Shown: piece by piece, positions 24,261 through 34,907 of the stretch
How positions within the stretch are numbered: position 1 is the first letter of the stretch
How the letters are laid out: each line of letters opens with the position of its first letter
Translations under genes and position numbers: made by a program
NCBI GenBank assembly: GCA_900175165.2
Contig: FWWN02000216.1
Coordinates: forward strand, 1-35,197
From: Rhizomucor pusillus
Taxonomy: Eukaryota > Mucoromycota > Mucoromycetes > Mucorales > Lichtheimiaceae
DNA length: 35,197 bases
Reading direction: 5' to 3'
Notes under the pieces: model-generated
The model's input: only the letters and a program-made list of their open reading frames with translations
Databases searched by the model: none
What the model was told of the DNA's origin: nothing

Positions 24261-27081
24261 ATGGCCGCTGCAAAAAAGACAAAGTCGCCCGGGCGTAAAG
24301 AGCATAAGGCTCGTATCGCCAAGATGCACCGAAAGCTTGAGAAGGCTGCAATCAAGGCTGCAAATGCTGCGGTCAATGTGAAGAAGGAAAAAGGTGCGGT
24401 TCATGTATAGCTTGATCGTGGTCGTCTCTTCCCAGATCTAATCTTGTCAATAGACCAGAAACGAAAAGCTGACAAAAAGAACAAGAACGAAGACAAGATC
24501 AGCAAATCCGACGTGAAGAAGAAGGACGGAAAAGCCGAGAAAAAGGAAGGAAAGAAAACTAAAGCAGACCAGAAAAGCACCAAAGCCAAGTCTGTTGCCG
24601 CAAAAGATAAAAAGAAAAAGAAGGAGAAAAAGTAAGCAATGCATATTCAGGAAGGAATCATATATGATAAGTAACGTTGCCCACTGTGTAGGCTTTCTGT
24701 GGACGAGCTGCTGGCAGTTGCTGAAGAAACCGGCGAATCCGACGCAGCCATGAGCGAAGATGATGACGATGAACCAGAGGAGACTGAGGAACCTGCAAAG
24801 AATGCAGAGACGAGGCAAGCTTATATTGGTCGTAAATTTGGATCATTATCATGGATCTAACTGCTGATTTGCCAACAGAATGTCCGTAGAAGATTTCTTC
24901 AAGGGCGGTTTCAAAGCTAGCGATTCTGAAGATGAAGAGGCGTCTGATGATGACGACGGTGAAGAGGAAGATGAGGATGAGAATCTCATCGATGACGAAG
25001 CAGTAGAAGACGATGATGAAGAAGGCGACGAAGAAAATGAGCCAGCGAGTGTTGAAGCCATGGATGAAGACGACGACGAGGAGATAGAAGATGAAGACGA
25101 TGAGGACGATAGTCTAGATGGATTTGTTGTCGACGATGATGAAGAAATTGAACAAGAAGAATCCAGCGACGATGACGTCTCTCAAGGAAGCGACGCAGAG
25201 GTGCAAGAAAAGGATGACGATGGAGCAGCATTTTTGAGCGACAACGAAGAAACACCATTCCTTAGTGATAATGACCAGGAAATGAACGAGGATGAAGAGG
25301 AAGAAGAGGACGGCCAGGATGAAGATCAGGCCGATATGGTCTTGAAGAAAGAGACGGTTTTGGAATGGATCAACCAAGTGGAATCTAAGCGCAGCGTCAA
25401 AGATATGCGCAAATTGATCGTCGGATTCAAATCTGCAGTAACCATGACTGACGAAGAAAGCAAACCCGATGGTCTTGTGTACACAATTACTGACTCTGAA
25501 GGTACATATACATTAACACGAGGAAGCTTATATGATAGATTATGGACTGACAACGTTACCTAGTATTTAACTTGGTCATTGTGGCAACCATGCGAAACGC
25601 GTCTGTCATATTCTCGAAAATACTGCCAACGAAAAAATCACCTGCAATGTCATCGCGATGGGCTATGCAAAAATCAATGGTCAAGCAATACCTTACTTAT
25701 CTCCTTCAATTACTAAAGAACTTGACGGACTCGGATATGCTCTACTTGGCTATCAAGGAAGCTGAAAAGTGCTCTTTGTACTGGGCATGCTTTGACCGAA
25801 TGGCTAAATTGTACATGAAGGTGTTGCTTGATCATTGGGCCAACGCGGCTCTTTCGGATCATGTCCGCATCCAGGCATTCCTTGCGTTACGGTCACTCTC
25901 TGTCACACACGTGGATACAAACAGACTCCAAGAGACTCATTATCTGGAGTTATGTTTGAAGAATATTTATCTCACATTTGTACGAAACTGCAAAGATACT
26001 ACTGTACACACGTTACCGGCAATCAATATGATGCGAAACTTGGCAGTACAACTTTACAGCATTAACCCAGATATCTCATATCAGCAAGCATTCGTATACA
26101 TCCGACAACTGGCAATCCATCTTCGCAGCGCTATGCAACTCAAAACAAAGGCAAGTTGGTGTTTATGCTTTTGGGTAATGAAGACTCTAGCTCTGACAGT
26201 TGTTTCATTATACAGGCTAGTTACCAACCTGTATATAATTGGCAATATGTCCACTGCATTGATTACTGGTCAAATATGTTGGCCAACTGCTGTCAGGACA
26301 AGGAATCACCGTTGCGGCCATTGATCTATCCTTTGACCCAGGTTGCACTCGGTGCCGTTAAGCTTATCCCGACTGCACAGTATTTCCCTCTGCGGTTCCA
26401 TATCTTGAAGAGTGTGGCAACCCTGGGCAAGGCCACGGATGTTTATATCCCACTTGGACCGTACCTCTTTGAACTATTCGAAAACCCTGAATTACTCCAC
26501 CAAGCAAAACCATCCACATTGAAACCATTAGATTGGGATGTGCATCTTCGTGCACCCAAGCAGTATTTGCATGGCCGTGTATACCAGGTAAGACGCTAAT
26601 CATTTAAACCTATAATCGCATGCAGATGTAACTGATATATGCGTGTTGAATAGGATGGTGTTTTTGAACAGCTTGAAGCTGCCTGTCTGGACTATTTCAA
26701 GTCATATTATCATCACATTGCATTCCCAGAGATGGCCATCCCCGCTATTTCTTCAGTAAGTCACAAAAGAATCTTTTAGGCTTTGAAAGCGGAACACTGA
26801 CACTGATAATTGCTTTAGATCAAGCGGTTTGTAAAGAAGACAAAATGCAAAAATCCAAAAGGCATCAAGCGCATGAAGGATTTGGCAAAGAAGGTAAAGA
26901 TCGAAAGCAAATAGGTAAAGCCCTGATACATGTGGTTTTACTAATGTACCGTCTCTTGCAATTGCAGCTCGAGCTCAAGGCAAACTTTGTGCTCACTTCA
27001 CGGTCAAAGGTTGACTTTAGTCCTGCAGATGAAGCTAAAGTACAAGAATTTATTGAGGATATGCGTCAAAAGTTACAGTAA
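24261..27081 (+). CDS. NOC2: Nucleolar complex protein 2 (NOC2), 60S ribosome biogenesis
   Basis: Nine exons: 24261-24393, 24454-24631, 24692-24814, 24879-25501, 25564-26150, 26216-26587, 26654-26755, 26819-26893 and 26968-27081, giving 768 aa. The N-terminus is Lys/Ala-rich and nucleolar-signal-like. It is followed by MSVEDFFKGGF, a long Asp/Glu-rich region, then the NOC2 domain: FLALRSLSV, SYQPVYNWQYVHCIDYW, PLIYPLTQVALGAVKLIPTA and FPLRFHILKSVATLG, ending in VDFSPADEAKVQEFIEDM. Noc2 pairs with Noc1 and Noc3 to mature and export pre-60S particles. Two introns use GC donors: 24815-24878 (GAG|GCAAGC) and 26151-26215 (AAG|GCAAGT); GT alternatives nearby break the frame. The stop is 26 bp from that of the convergent dehydrogenase. 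Confidence 0.95.
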
Positions 27082-27107
27082 AATTTACATCGTTTCTTTC
27101 TTTTTCA

Positions 27108-28461
27108 TTATTGGAAATCTTTCAAAGCGGCTTCGAGTTTGGCCTTGCTAAATTTTATCAAGTCTTCATCGTACTCTTGATAAGCCTTCAATACTTCTGG
27201 AGTTGCATCCGCGTCTTGACAAATGAATTATTATTAAGCAACATGTCATGAATGCATCAATATGTTGACAAACAGTTACCTAAACGAGGTAGCATCTCCT
27301 GCTCCTTGACAACGTCATTCGGCAAGGCATAGAACATGCGAGCTAGCAGAGGAGGAATTTCTAAGTCTAAATTATTTTCTCCAGCGTTAGATCAGTCGTC
27401 TTACCATTGATGCTTTCATCCTCAATAAGCATGAGCACGGCTCTGACGACAGTACTCATGTCTGCACGAGGAAGTTTGCGCATAAGCTTAAGCATAGGAG
27501 TCATATGCTCCTCTGGAATAGGAAAAGGAGGACGAATCAAGTCGGTTTCTACATAATTTCTTCGAGTAAGATATTGTGAGAAGTCTTGAGTATCTGGTTC
27601 CTTTAACTTGCCAACGAAGTACGGGCAGACTGCGTTGACACGAATGTTGCATATCTGCGGCAGCGTTTTAAAGCTTTTGGTCCAGCCAACAACGGCGTGC
27701 TTGGATGCAGCGTACGCTGCAGACGAGCTAGAGGAACGCCACTCAATATTTCTGCAACGTCTTTCATTGATGTAATGCCTTACTCTGCAGTGTAGAATCC
27801 GTAGAACGACGCACAGTTAACGATTACACCGCCACCATATTTGGCGAGATAACGGATGGCTACCTTGGTGCCCTTGATTACACTGATCGCATTCACATTC
27901 ATGGATACTTCGTCCGCTTCATCTGTATTTTACATCGATTTGCACCGATAGATATGTTGAGTTCATAGCTTATCAACAAAGAGCAATGATAATCATGTAC
28001 CATCCAAAGGCCCAAATACAATATCGGCATGTGCACTGGTGCCGGCGTTTAGAAATGCAACCTATAAAAACATAAATGCTTAGATGCCGTTGCTTGAAAG
28101 TAGGCTATGCATATTGTGATCAGAATATTCCTTACATCCACACGGCCAAACTCCTTTTCAGCTCTCTGGAAAAGAGATATATTGTCTTTGTACTTTACAA
28201 CGTTTGTATGGTGATAGACTGCTACCCGCGAGCCAGCTCTGGTTATATCACGTGAATATATATGTGCGTATATCAACATTGTTGACCCTACCTGTCATTG
28301 AATTCCTGGGCTGTTGCTTGACCAACGTCGTCGAGTATGTCCCCGAGCACTACTCGTGCTCCCCGGGATGTAAGCGCGAGAGCTACGGCTTTGCCTATAC
28401 CTCTGCTGCCACCAGTGACAACACATACACGATCTTTGAGCTCCAGGGAGTCCTTTGCCAT
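27108..28461 (-). CDS. Short-chain dehydrogenase/reductase (classical SDR)
   Basis: Eight exons on the minus strand: 28292-28461, 28136-28238, 28001-28061, 27784-27922, 27612-27727, 27405-27548, 27280-27360 and 27108-27214, giving 306 aa. Rossmann motif TGGSRGIG (residues 16-23), FLNAG (94-98), catalytic Ser150 (NCASFYG), Tyr163 and Lys167 (YAASK), then VNAVCPYFVETDL. It is an NAD(P)(H)-dependent oxidoreductase; an Asp ends the second strand (VVLGDI), which usually favours NAD over NADP. The C-terminus resembles the 15-hydroxyprostaglandin dehydrogenase-like group, but the substrate is unknown. ATG 28461 was chosen because the longer frame upstream is unlike the family. The 63-bp intron 27549-27611 has a GC donor and is in frame without a stop, so its retention would insert 21 residues after Val196. 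Confidence 0.92.
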
Positions 28462-29634
28462 TATGATGCTGGTACAAAAGCGATAAAAAAAAAAAGAGGT
28501 GAAGAAGTTAGAAAGAAAAAGAGACGCCGCGCACCAGAGGACGAAAACCCGCTTTTTATTCTCACCATGCATAATTGTCAAACGTAATCAGGTTTCCGCT
28601 TAGGTTACCCGGAAAAAAGTATAGACATTCACAAACAAACCGCTTGTGGTTGACAGAGGCCCAGTACTATGTTCGTGTTCTGCTTTACAGTGTTGACACT
28701 ATTCGTTATGTAAGTCAAAGCGTTAGTATTTAAGCTGGCTATCTGAAGTTATATTACACTCAATGATTCTCGACCGACTGTTACACGCCCATAGTCTAAA
28801 GATTGCGGGTAGTGGAATGGGTGAGAGAAGAAGTTTCATTTAGCCCAGCGAGATATCACTACCACCGAGGTCCGATGAACGCGGGAAGCTGGGCATCCAC
28901 GACTGGAAGCTAAGAAATGGTAAAATTTGTACCTTGAATGGCCCATCGGCATCTTGCTATAACCATGCTCAGTTCACTAGTGCATTTACAGGTAAATATC
29001 CGCATTATCGACAGATTCTGTGAAGGCCCAATGGTTTGCCAAGTCGAAATTTACTTGCCATGTCTTCCAGTTTTTACGCTGGATCGTTACAGTACCAATG
29101 CATGCACGTACTACTTACGGGGATTACGAGTTGGTTTAAAGTAAAGTTGTTTTATTGAAGGTGAGAAAGCCGTTGCTCTTTTACGGTAAGCACATACAGA
29201 ATAAGTGTTTGTGCCATCGACGGCTGCTGGGAACTTTCGTTGCATCCATGCTGCCAGTAGCCGCATTTCATCGCCGTTAAAATATATCTCAGTTCAGGTG
29301 CCGCCTTTCTATCATTGCCGGAATCGGGCTTGATGCCAATGCCTTTGCCCTTTCTGGTCTTGAAATCCTCCTGTTCAGAATGGCTATGACCGCTGGAGAC
29401 ATTGTCGAGGTCATCACCATATTCCACCCGTTCGTGCAGCCACGGCAGGCAGATAGTTTCAAAGACACTCATATGGGAAAGAAAGGTTGATAAGGAAACA
29501 AGTTGCCAAGCAACGAATTTATTTGAAACCGAACATCACATCCTACTCAGCCGCGATGCGACGTCCATATTCCATAAGGGATTTCCATCGGACACAACAA
29601 CCTACCCTTCCGAAAGTATCTCGAACAATGCAAT
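28462..29634. other. Intergenic upstream of the dehydrogenase
   Basis: The SDR promoter and leader (an A/T-run near 28489) lie at the left end. A 106-codon minus-strand frame at 29152-29472 (MSVFETICLPWLHERVEYGD; Lys/Gly/His-rich) is protein-like but not recognised. No RNA gene was found. Confidence 0.35.
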
Positions 29635-29860
29635 GTCTAATTTGTTGGATTGTTGATCTGAAAACCATAAGAGCTGAAACAAGCTGCTCAGGTTATTGCG
29701 CGTTGGGATGGCTATGCTGTTACAACGAAGTCCAGCTGAGTTCATCAACTGTACCTGCAGTGTCGTTGTTGAGGAATTTTCTGCAACAGCCATAATCTGA
29801 CCGCTGCCACCGTCAAGGTCAAGCGCGATTCGTTGATACGCTAGATCATTTTTAGATGAA
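29635..29860 (+). pseudogene. FAR1/MULE-like zinc-finger remnant, copy 1
   Basis: The DNA matches 33390-33610 over about 220 bp with many substitutions. Read on the plus strand it gives LKQAAQVIARWDGYAVTTKS and, after a stop, LYLQCRC. In copy 2 this is followed by GGAFHRNHN. Such a W..Y......SS.....L.C.CGG pattern resembles the DNA-binding N-terminus of FAR1/MULE-type transposases that are abundant in Mucoromycota. This copy has in-frame stops and has lost the GG spacing. The opposite strand is also open for 94 codons, which I take as a shadow. Confidence 0.45.
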
Positions 29861-31494
29861 TTATTGGATGTTGTGTCCGAGGCCATGATATTCTGAATAT
29901 GTGTCCGAAAACTTGTGCTTGCTGGGCTTAAATGTTGTGTCCAAAGGAAAGACAGTGGTTAAGGAAAATACCCCGTGTCCATCTGAACCCACAGCGATGC
30001 TGGTAAGCAACTGAATGAGTAAACGGTAAACAGTAGCTTTTAGTGCCAGCAAAATACTAATGATGTGCAGAACCACAAGGATCTCATCAACAACTTCAAG
30101 GGTACAAGCATGCGTGCGCTCGACTGGGCTTCATTTGGAGTAGCTCACTTGGGACACGCCCTGGAGGGTTTTCAACAACGCTTGCCCTTGGTGCAGAGAA
30201 GGCGAGACGCAGAGTGCATTGCACATGCACTTCACATGAAATTGATCAGGTAATTTACATATCAGTTACTAGAGCAACGCTAAATGTCATGCGCTAATGT
30301 TATGCTACTCTGTTTACCTAGTTGTTTGAGCTCCACCTGGAGGAGTGCGTTTGGGATACACCCTGGAAGATTTTGAATAGCACTTGATTTCAGTGCAAAG
30401 CAGCCGAGATACAGAGCTTACCGCCGTCTGTATTTATGACCATATTCGATGCGACTTCGTAAGTAAATAGCAGCTTTTCTGTATATGATCCCCTGTTAAC
30501 CATGACAAGTATATTTCCTGTATAGAGTTCATTTCAACACTTGTATCAATTCTGATATTGCTGTACCTTGTCGAGATTTTGTCCACGTTAGCGAGGCTTT
30601 CTCAACGCGAGTGGTGCGTGTTAATGTTTTATCCGTTGGCGTTCAACAAGCTATTGTACCAGTTACGCTGCCGTATCATCCATGCACTTCCTGTAAGCTG
30701 TAATGTTATAGCGAAGCCTATAACCGCAGCAGCTAGCAATATCTAGAGACTCTTAGCGAGCACTGGTATTCACGAGCACTTTCCAGAACCTTCACTAACG
30801 CAGCAGTACCTTGTACAGTATAAATAGCCCCCATTTCACTCGAATAAACCATAGAATCAGTGTTCTCTTCTTCCTTTATTTCCCCTTAGCAATTGTATCA
30901 CTAGTTGACCTTGCTGAGCTAGAAAAACGGCCACGACTGCAACATGTAACCTCAAAGTCCTTTTACATTTGTACAAAGCTAACAGTAAAACATTTATTGC
31001 CCATTTTCTGTAATGCCAACCCAATTCTCCAGGTCTTGATAAGTCTGTACCTGTCAATCCTCTAATATCCATGATCATTTTCTTGGCTCAAACGCAAATG
31101 CTGGTAACGCAAAAAGCTATGCTTGGCAGCGTGAAGTGATTTTCAAACAGCGCCAAAATACAATATATGAATGAAGTCACACTAGGTGACTGTATGATGA
31201 TGATGTTGTTCGCGAGAATCAATTCAGCAATAAAGGATACAATATCTTTACTGGCGAATTAGATCTTGGACTTTATTGTTCTGACAACGTATATCTATAT
31301 CTATTTACAAGGAAGCTTCTGGAGGATACGAAGTGTACACGTCTATGAGTGAACTTGCTTCACTTAGCGAGTACCTTCCCGGTAATGCTGGAATATTTCT
31401 CCGAGCCAGCCAATCTGACACGCCCGGCTTAATAGTTTTTCCAACTGGACTAAAGGTTATTCAAGGTTTCTGATCCCCGACACTTTCAGGTACG
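29861..31494. other. Decayed repeat-rich region with an internal duplication
   Basis: No intact gene. Two diverged copies of an about 80-bp segment occur at 30134-30214 and 30336-30416. The first lies in a frame bounded by plausible splice sites (acceptor at 30070, donor after 30250), suggesting relics of exons. Nothing else is recognised up to the tRNA. Confidence 0.35.
30134..30416 (+). repeat. Diverged direct duplication (about 80 bp, two copies)
   Basis: Copy A 30134-30214 and copy B 30336-30416 align along their length (for example GGGACACGCCCTGGAGGGTT against GGGATACACCCTGGAAGATT). Copy A reads LGHALEGFQQRLPLVQRRRD in an open frame; copy B has a stop. It looks like an old segmental or exon duplication. 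Confidence 0.55.
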
Positions 31495-31567
31495 GGCGCT
31501 ATGGCGAAATGGATAACGCGCCAGACCCCGGATCTGGAGATTGAGGGTTCGAGTCCCTCTAGCGTCG
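31495..31567 (+). tRNA. tRNA-Arg (anticodon CCG)
   Basis: A 73-nt cloverleaf without intron: acceptor stem GGCGCTA/TAGCGTC (with one G-T pair), D arm GCG...CGC, anticodon stem CCAGA/TCTGG with loop CCCCGGA, and T arm GAGGG-TTCGAGT-CCCTC, discriminator G. Box A (TGGCGAAATGG) and box B (GGTTCGAGTCC) fit the consensus. The anticodon CCG reads CGG (Arg). Position 33, nearly always U, is C here, so the gene may be a decaying copy. CCA is not encoded, as usual in eukaryotes. Confidence 0.88.
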
Positions 31568-32400
31568 CATACCGGGTTTTGCCGCAACTAACGATGGAGT
31601 ATATGTTTTTGAAGCCTTTTTAGGTATATCGGACTTTAAACTTTTGCGCAAGGAGCCGAGTTGATAGAACTTGACAAAGCAAAGTAGGTTGTTTAATACT
31701 CGATTATACGAGTGTTGAACAGTATCAGAGAAAGAAAGAAAAGGGGAGAAAAAGAAGAGAAGAGAGTTGTTACAATGAAAGAGATTTTGTGCTGCTACGT
31801 GAAAGTTAAGCGTATTGCAAATGCTCAAGTTTGGGCGGTTTATTCTATTTTCTTGTTTCGAGAGCTAATGGTATTATTTCCGCTATATGATAATAGAATG
31901 GGCTAATAAATACAGTACTTTTGTGCCTTAGTTAACATTCATTGGATGCAACTGCAGATGTCACAGTCTGTGGAGGAACATACGTTCCTCAAAGGACTTT
32001 TTGCTTCGATCCATTTGCGCTGCTGGTGACCGACGAATATCCAGCAATTCTAGCTCCAGTCAGTGATATTGCAAGGCACGTGGTAACCAACTTGAATTCT
32101 AGGGCAGAGCTTCTGGAATTACCAGATAAATCTCTCTCTTGAAAGCAGCGAAAAATTTGCTGATAACGATATCGCATAGGGCGCTCATGTTCGCATGCAT
32201 ATCGTTTACCATGCAGACACTATAATCCCTTAAATATGCTTCTTCTTGACGATTCATTTCACCCGTGACTAATCTTTCCTTTTGGAAAGATGCCATGCAT
32301 GCGCTTGTCGGCTTCTTATGCCGTCGCCCCAAAGTCTCCAGAGAGCAAGAGGCTATGTTGGCGCAAGTCCTTTCTTAAGGAAGGTATTTGAGATATAAGA
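31568..32400. other. Intergenic with an unassigned open frame
   Basis: A plus-strand frame at about 31942-32142 (VCGGTYVPQRTFCFDPFALL) reads like protein, but no family is recognised. It may belong to the element debris that includes the integrase remnant to its right. Confidence 0.3.
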
Positions 32401-32404
32401 CCGT

Positions 32405-32670
32405 TCCAACGAACGACGATGTTGGTGGCCAAACGTAAACAAATCTGTACGACGATACATTGCAACATGCGACAGCTGTCAACGTAACAAGGCATCACAT
32501 CAGAAACCAGCAGGACTCATACAACCACTGTCAGCACCTACAGGAAGATAGGAAGTCAATATCAAAGCATTTTGTGACACGTTTACCGCTTACCAATGAT
32601 GAACACGATGCAATCATAATGATTGTCCATCGATTTAGCAAACGCGCACATTTCGTACCATGCAAGAGTA
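32405..32670 (+). pseudogene. Ty3/Gypsy retrotransposon integrase remnant
   Basis: Frame 1 (from about 32415) reads WWPNVNKSVRRYIATCDSCQ then RNKASHQKPAGLIQPLSAP, the HHCC zinc-binding end of Gypsy integrases (CDSCQRNK), then a stop at about 32550. A frame change follows, and 32571-32670 gives FVTRLPLTNDEHDAIIMIVH then RFSKRAHFVPC, the start of the integrase catalytic core (consensus D at VD is H here). The frameshift, stop and lost Asp show a dead fragment. No LTR, reverse transcriptase or gag was found. Confidence 0.85.
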
Positions 32671-32822
32671 CTCGTCCATATAGGGTCTCCATTTCTTTTT
32701 CAACGGTGCTGATGGATTTTTTGTCCTTCAAGCTACCGGGGGGACAATATGTCGTTCGGTAAAGAAAATAAGGTACATATAATAGAAAATGGTAGCACCA
32801 GATAGCAATAAACATTGCTATA

Positions 32823-32910
32823 CACTTTTTCCCAAAAGTAATGTCGCATTTTGTGAAATTTTACAATACATTTATACAAATTGCAGCGACATTAATTTTT
32901 GGAAAAAGTG
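32823..32910 (+). mobile_element. MITE copy 2, TA-flanked (88 bp)
   Basis: This is the same family as the copy at 22914-23011, in the opposite orientation and about 10 bp shorter in the middle. It starts CACTTTTTCCCAAAAGTAAT and ends TTAATTTTTGGAAAAAGTG, with TA on both sides (32821-32822, 32911-32912). It lies 150 bp right of the integrase remnant. Confidence 0.85.
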
Positions 32911-33389
32911 TAATGTGGCTCATTCCCAGTAAGAAGGTATGATATGCATTTACGAGGAGCACATGTATCTGCCCAGGTAACCGGACGTAAATCTCCAAGG
33001 CAAGCATCATACTGCTCGTTTTACAGTAGAGAAGAAAAAGTAAATTCCATCGAGGAGTTGATTCTTCAGCTAAAGTATACTCGCCCAACTTTGCCGGTTG
33101 TGTTACAAGTTTTCTAATTTCACGGTCCTGTTCCCGGAAACTGCTAGTTGACAGTCCAGATGAACGAAGCATATATTGGTCTTCTTTATACGTACAATCG
33201 AGTATTATTATTACATTGTATGCTCCTATGGTGTAATCCTTATTGCAGCCTTGTGAGATTGAATGTGTAAGCTTGTTGACTGTCTTTTGTATTGATGTTT
33301 TCAACCTGTAATGATATTCATTCCTTCGGACACAACATTTTCACAACATTTATGCCCAACGAACATAAGTCCTCGGACACAATACAATA

Positions 33390-34256
33390 TCTAACTTGTT
33401 GAATCGTCGATTTGAAAACTGTGAAAAACTGAAACGAGCTGCCCAGGTTATTGCGCGTTGGGATGACTATGTTTTTACGACGAAGTCCAGCAGCATTCGT
33501 CACTTGTCCCTGCAGTGTCGTTGTGGAGGAGCTTTCCACCGCAACCATAATCTGATCGCTGCCACCATCAAGGCCTAGCACGATTCGGTACGATAGAATT
33601 GTCCTTCCATCATCAAGACTCCAACAATATCGCAAGCTAGACGAACAGGATCTCGCCACAATATTATGCGGCTGACATCGAAAAGAAACCAGAGTCTTGG
33701 GAGCTCTCTACCAAGCGGGAAGACACGATTCCGGAAACTAGAGATTGTTATATTGAAAAACAACGACAACAGCGAGCAGCTGGTGCTTGGAACGAAGGTG
33801 ATGAACCGTTTGATAACGTCGCCGATTCGGGTTCATATTGACGAAGCGCCAACAATTGGAGCTTCGTCCTGCAGTGGGTATCGAGCCACAAAGAATATGC
33901 AAATATACCTCCTGCAGACGGTGCTGCAAGGTTTGATGGATTGGATTGGTAAGCAAATCGTGCTGTCGACCACGTCCACGCAACAACTTTTGCATCCCTA
34001 CGACGAACACGTCGAATTACGCGAGTTAAGATCAAAATTCGATCGATTGTCGACCTACCTCTGCTGTCGTTCGTCCTCGGAAGCAGCGTACTCGACCGGT
34101 GACGATTTGGACGTATGAAGATCACGCTCTCACGAAAGAAGGTACTGGCACAGATGACAAGCTTGCTTCTCATCTTTTCAAACAAATTGCTGTTTCTGTT
34201 TGGGAAGACAGTGAGCATGCAACGTCGAGTTCAGGGCTTGTCGCTATCGTATTTAC
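33390..34256 (+). pseudogene. FAR1/MULE-type transposase-like remnant, copy 2
   Basis: The plus strand reads KLKRAAQVIARWDDYVFTTK, then SLQCRCGGAFHRNHNL, then after two stops HDSVR and NCPSIIK: the C.CGG...R...NCP pattern of FAR1-type DNA-binding modules. It continues as a charged region with one internal stop (33677-33956; YIEKQRQQRAAGAW). In the same frame, later, come two AT-hook-like basic patches (RPRPRN near 33970 and VRPRKQRTRP near 34075), then TIWTYEDHALTKEG up to a stop at about 34256. The order (zinc-finger-like, linker, AT-hooks) would fit a FAR1/MULE-derived gene lacking its central transposase domain. Identification is an inference from patterns. Confidence 0.45.
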
Positions 34257-34769
34257 GGATTGATCAAAGTTCAATGATGATGGAGGTGGTACAACAATTG
34301 GACTCCCTCATATTACAATCATCTACTAGTAGACTTAAATCTTTGCTTCTTATTTCATTAAAGGCACCTACCCAAAAGTCTCACAGTAATTTAGTGTTCC
34401 ACCTTCCTGCCGAATATTTCAATCACACGCTTACGCAGAAAACGCAGCCCAAAGGAAAACTGCTACAGAGACTCGATGCAATTCTTGCTCTCTTTACAAA
34501 TGATATTTGACCGTTCTAATCATCAATAACAAAGAACTCGACAAGGAATTGGGTAAGATAGCAGAAAGCTGTATTTGCCTATCTTGACCGTTTCCTTCAT
34601 CATTGCTCTTGCATATCTGTATAACTATTCCGGTGTGGCTTCTCTTTTTATAAGTGGCATTGTTGCTAGACCTATGTATTCTGCTAATTGCATAGAAAAA
34701 GAAAAGAGCGATGAGTGTGGAAGGGTCTAATTCTTGGATACTTTACTGCATATGTAAAAACTGTTGGCG
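34257..34769. other. Intergenic, no gene recognised
   Basis: A plus-strand frame runs to 34510 but reads as low-complexity Leu/Ser. Near 34590-34690 another frame gives a hydrophobic stretch (TVSFIIALAYLYNYSGVA). Neither is supported as a gene. Confidence 0.3.
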
Positions 34770-34907
34770 TTTGGAGCATCAAATTGCACGACAATTAAGA
34801 CAAATTTAAACCTTTGGAACCAAATTAATAAATATTCTTGTCGATCTAAGGACGACGAAAACTTACCATATTGGTTTAAATTTGCCATGTAGTGCAGTTG
34901 CTCCAAA
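34770..34907. repeat. Long imperfect inverted repeat (138 bp) downstream of the TnpB/Fanzor-like gene
   Basis: The outer arms are TTTGGAGCA (34770-34778) and TGCTCCAAA (34899-34907). The inner arms are exact complements: CAAATTTAAACC (34801-34812) and GGTTTAAATTTG (34873-34884). The DNA between can fold as a long hairpin. It may be a MITE or the end of the element carrying the adjacent TnpB-like gene, or encode its RNA. Confidence 0.7.

Noticed and set aside
24849..25377. Long minus-strand frames opposite the NOC2 acidic region
   Set aside because: They are Ser/Arg/His-rich shadows of the Asp/Glu codons of NOC2 and have no domain.
28049..28581. Longer N-terminal start of the SDR gene, and the plus-strand frame opposite it
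   Set aside because: The extra N-terminal residues are hydrophobic and unlike SDRs; the plus frame is a shadow.
28800..28930. Possible 5S rRNA or other small RNA gene
   Set aside because: No match to the 5S internal promoter or secondary structure could be made.
29602..29886. Minus-strand frame conserved in both duplicated copies (29602-29886 and 33318-33659)
   Set aside because: The frames are similar because the DNA is duplicated, but the plus strand shows the zinc-finger-like pattern. Kept as a caveat, since neither strand is proven.
33748..34218. 156-codon minus-strand frame, Arg/Ser-rich
   Set aside because: Composition looks like a reverse shadow of the plus-strand AT-hook-like region; no recognisable domain.
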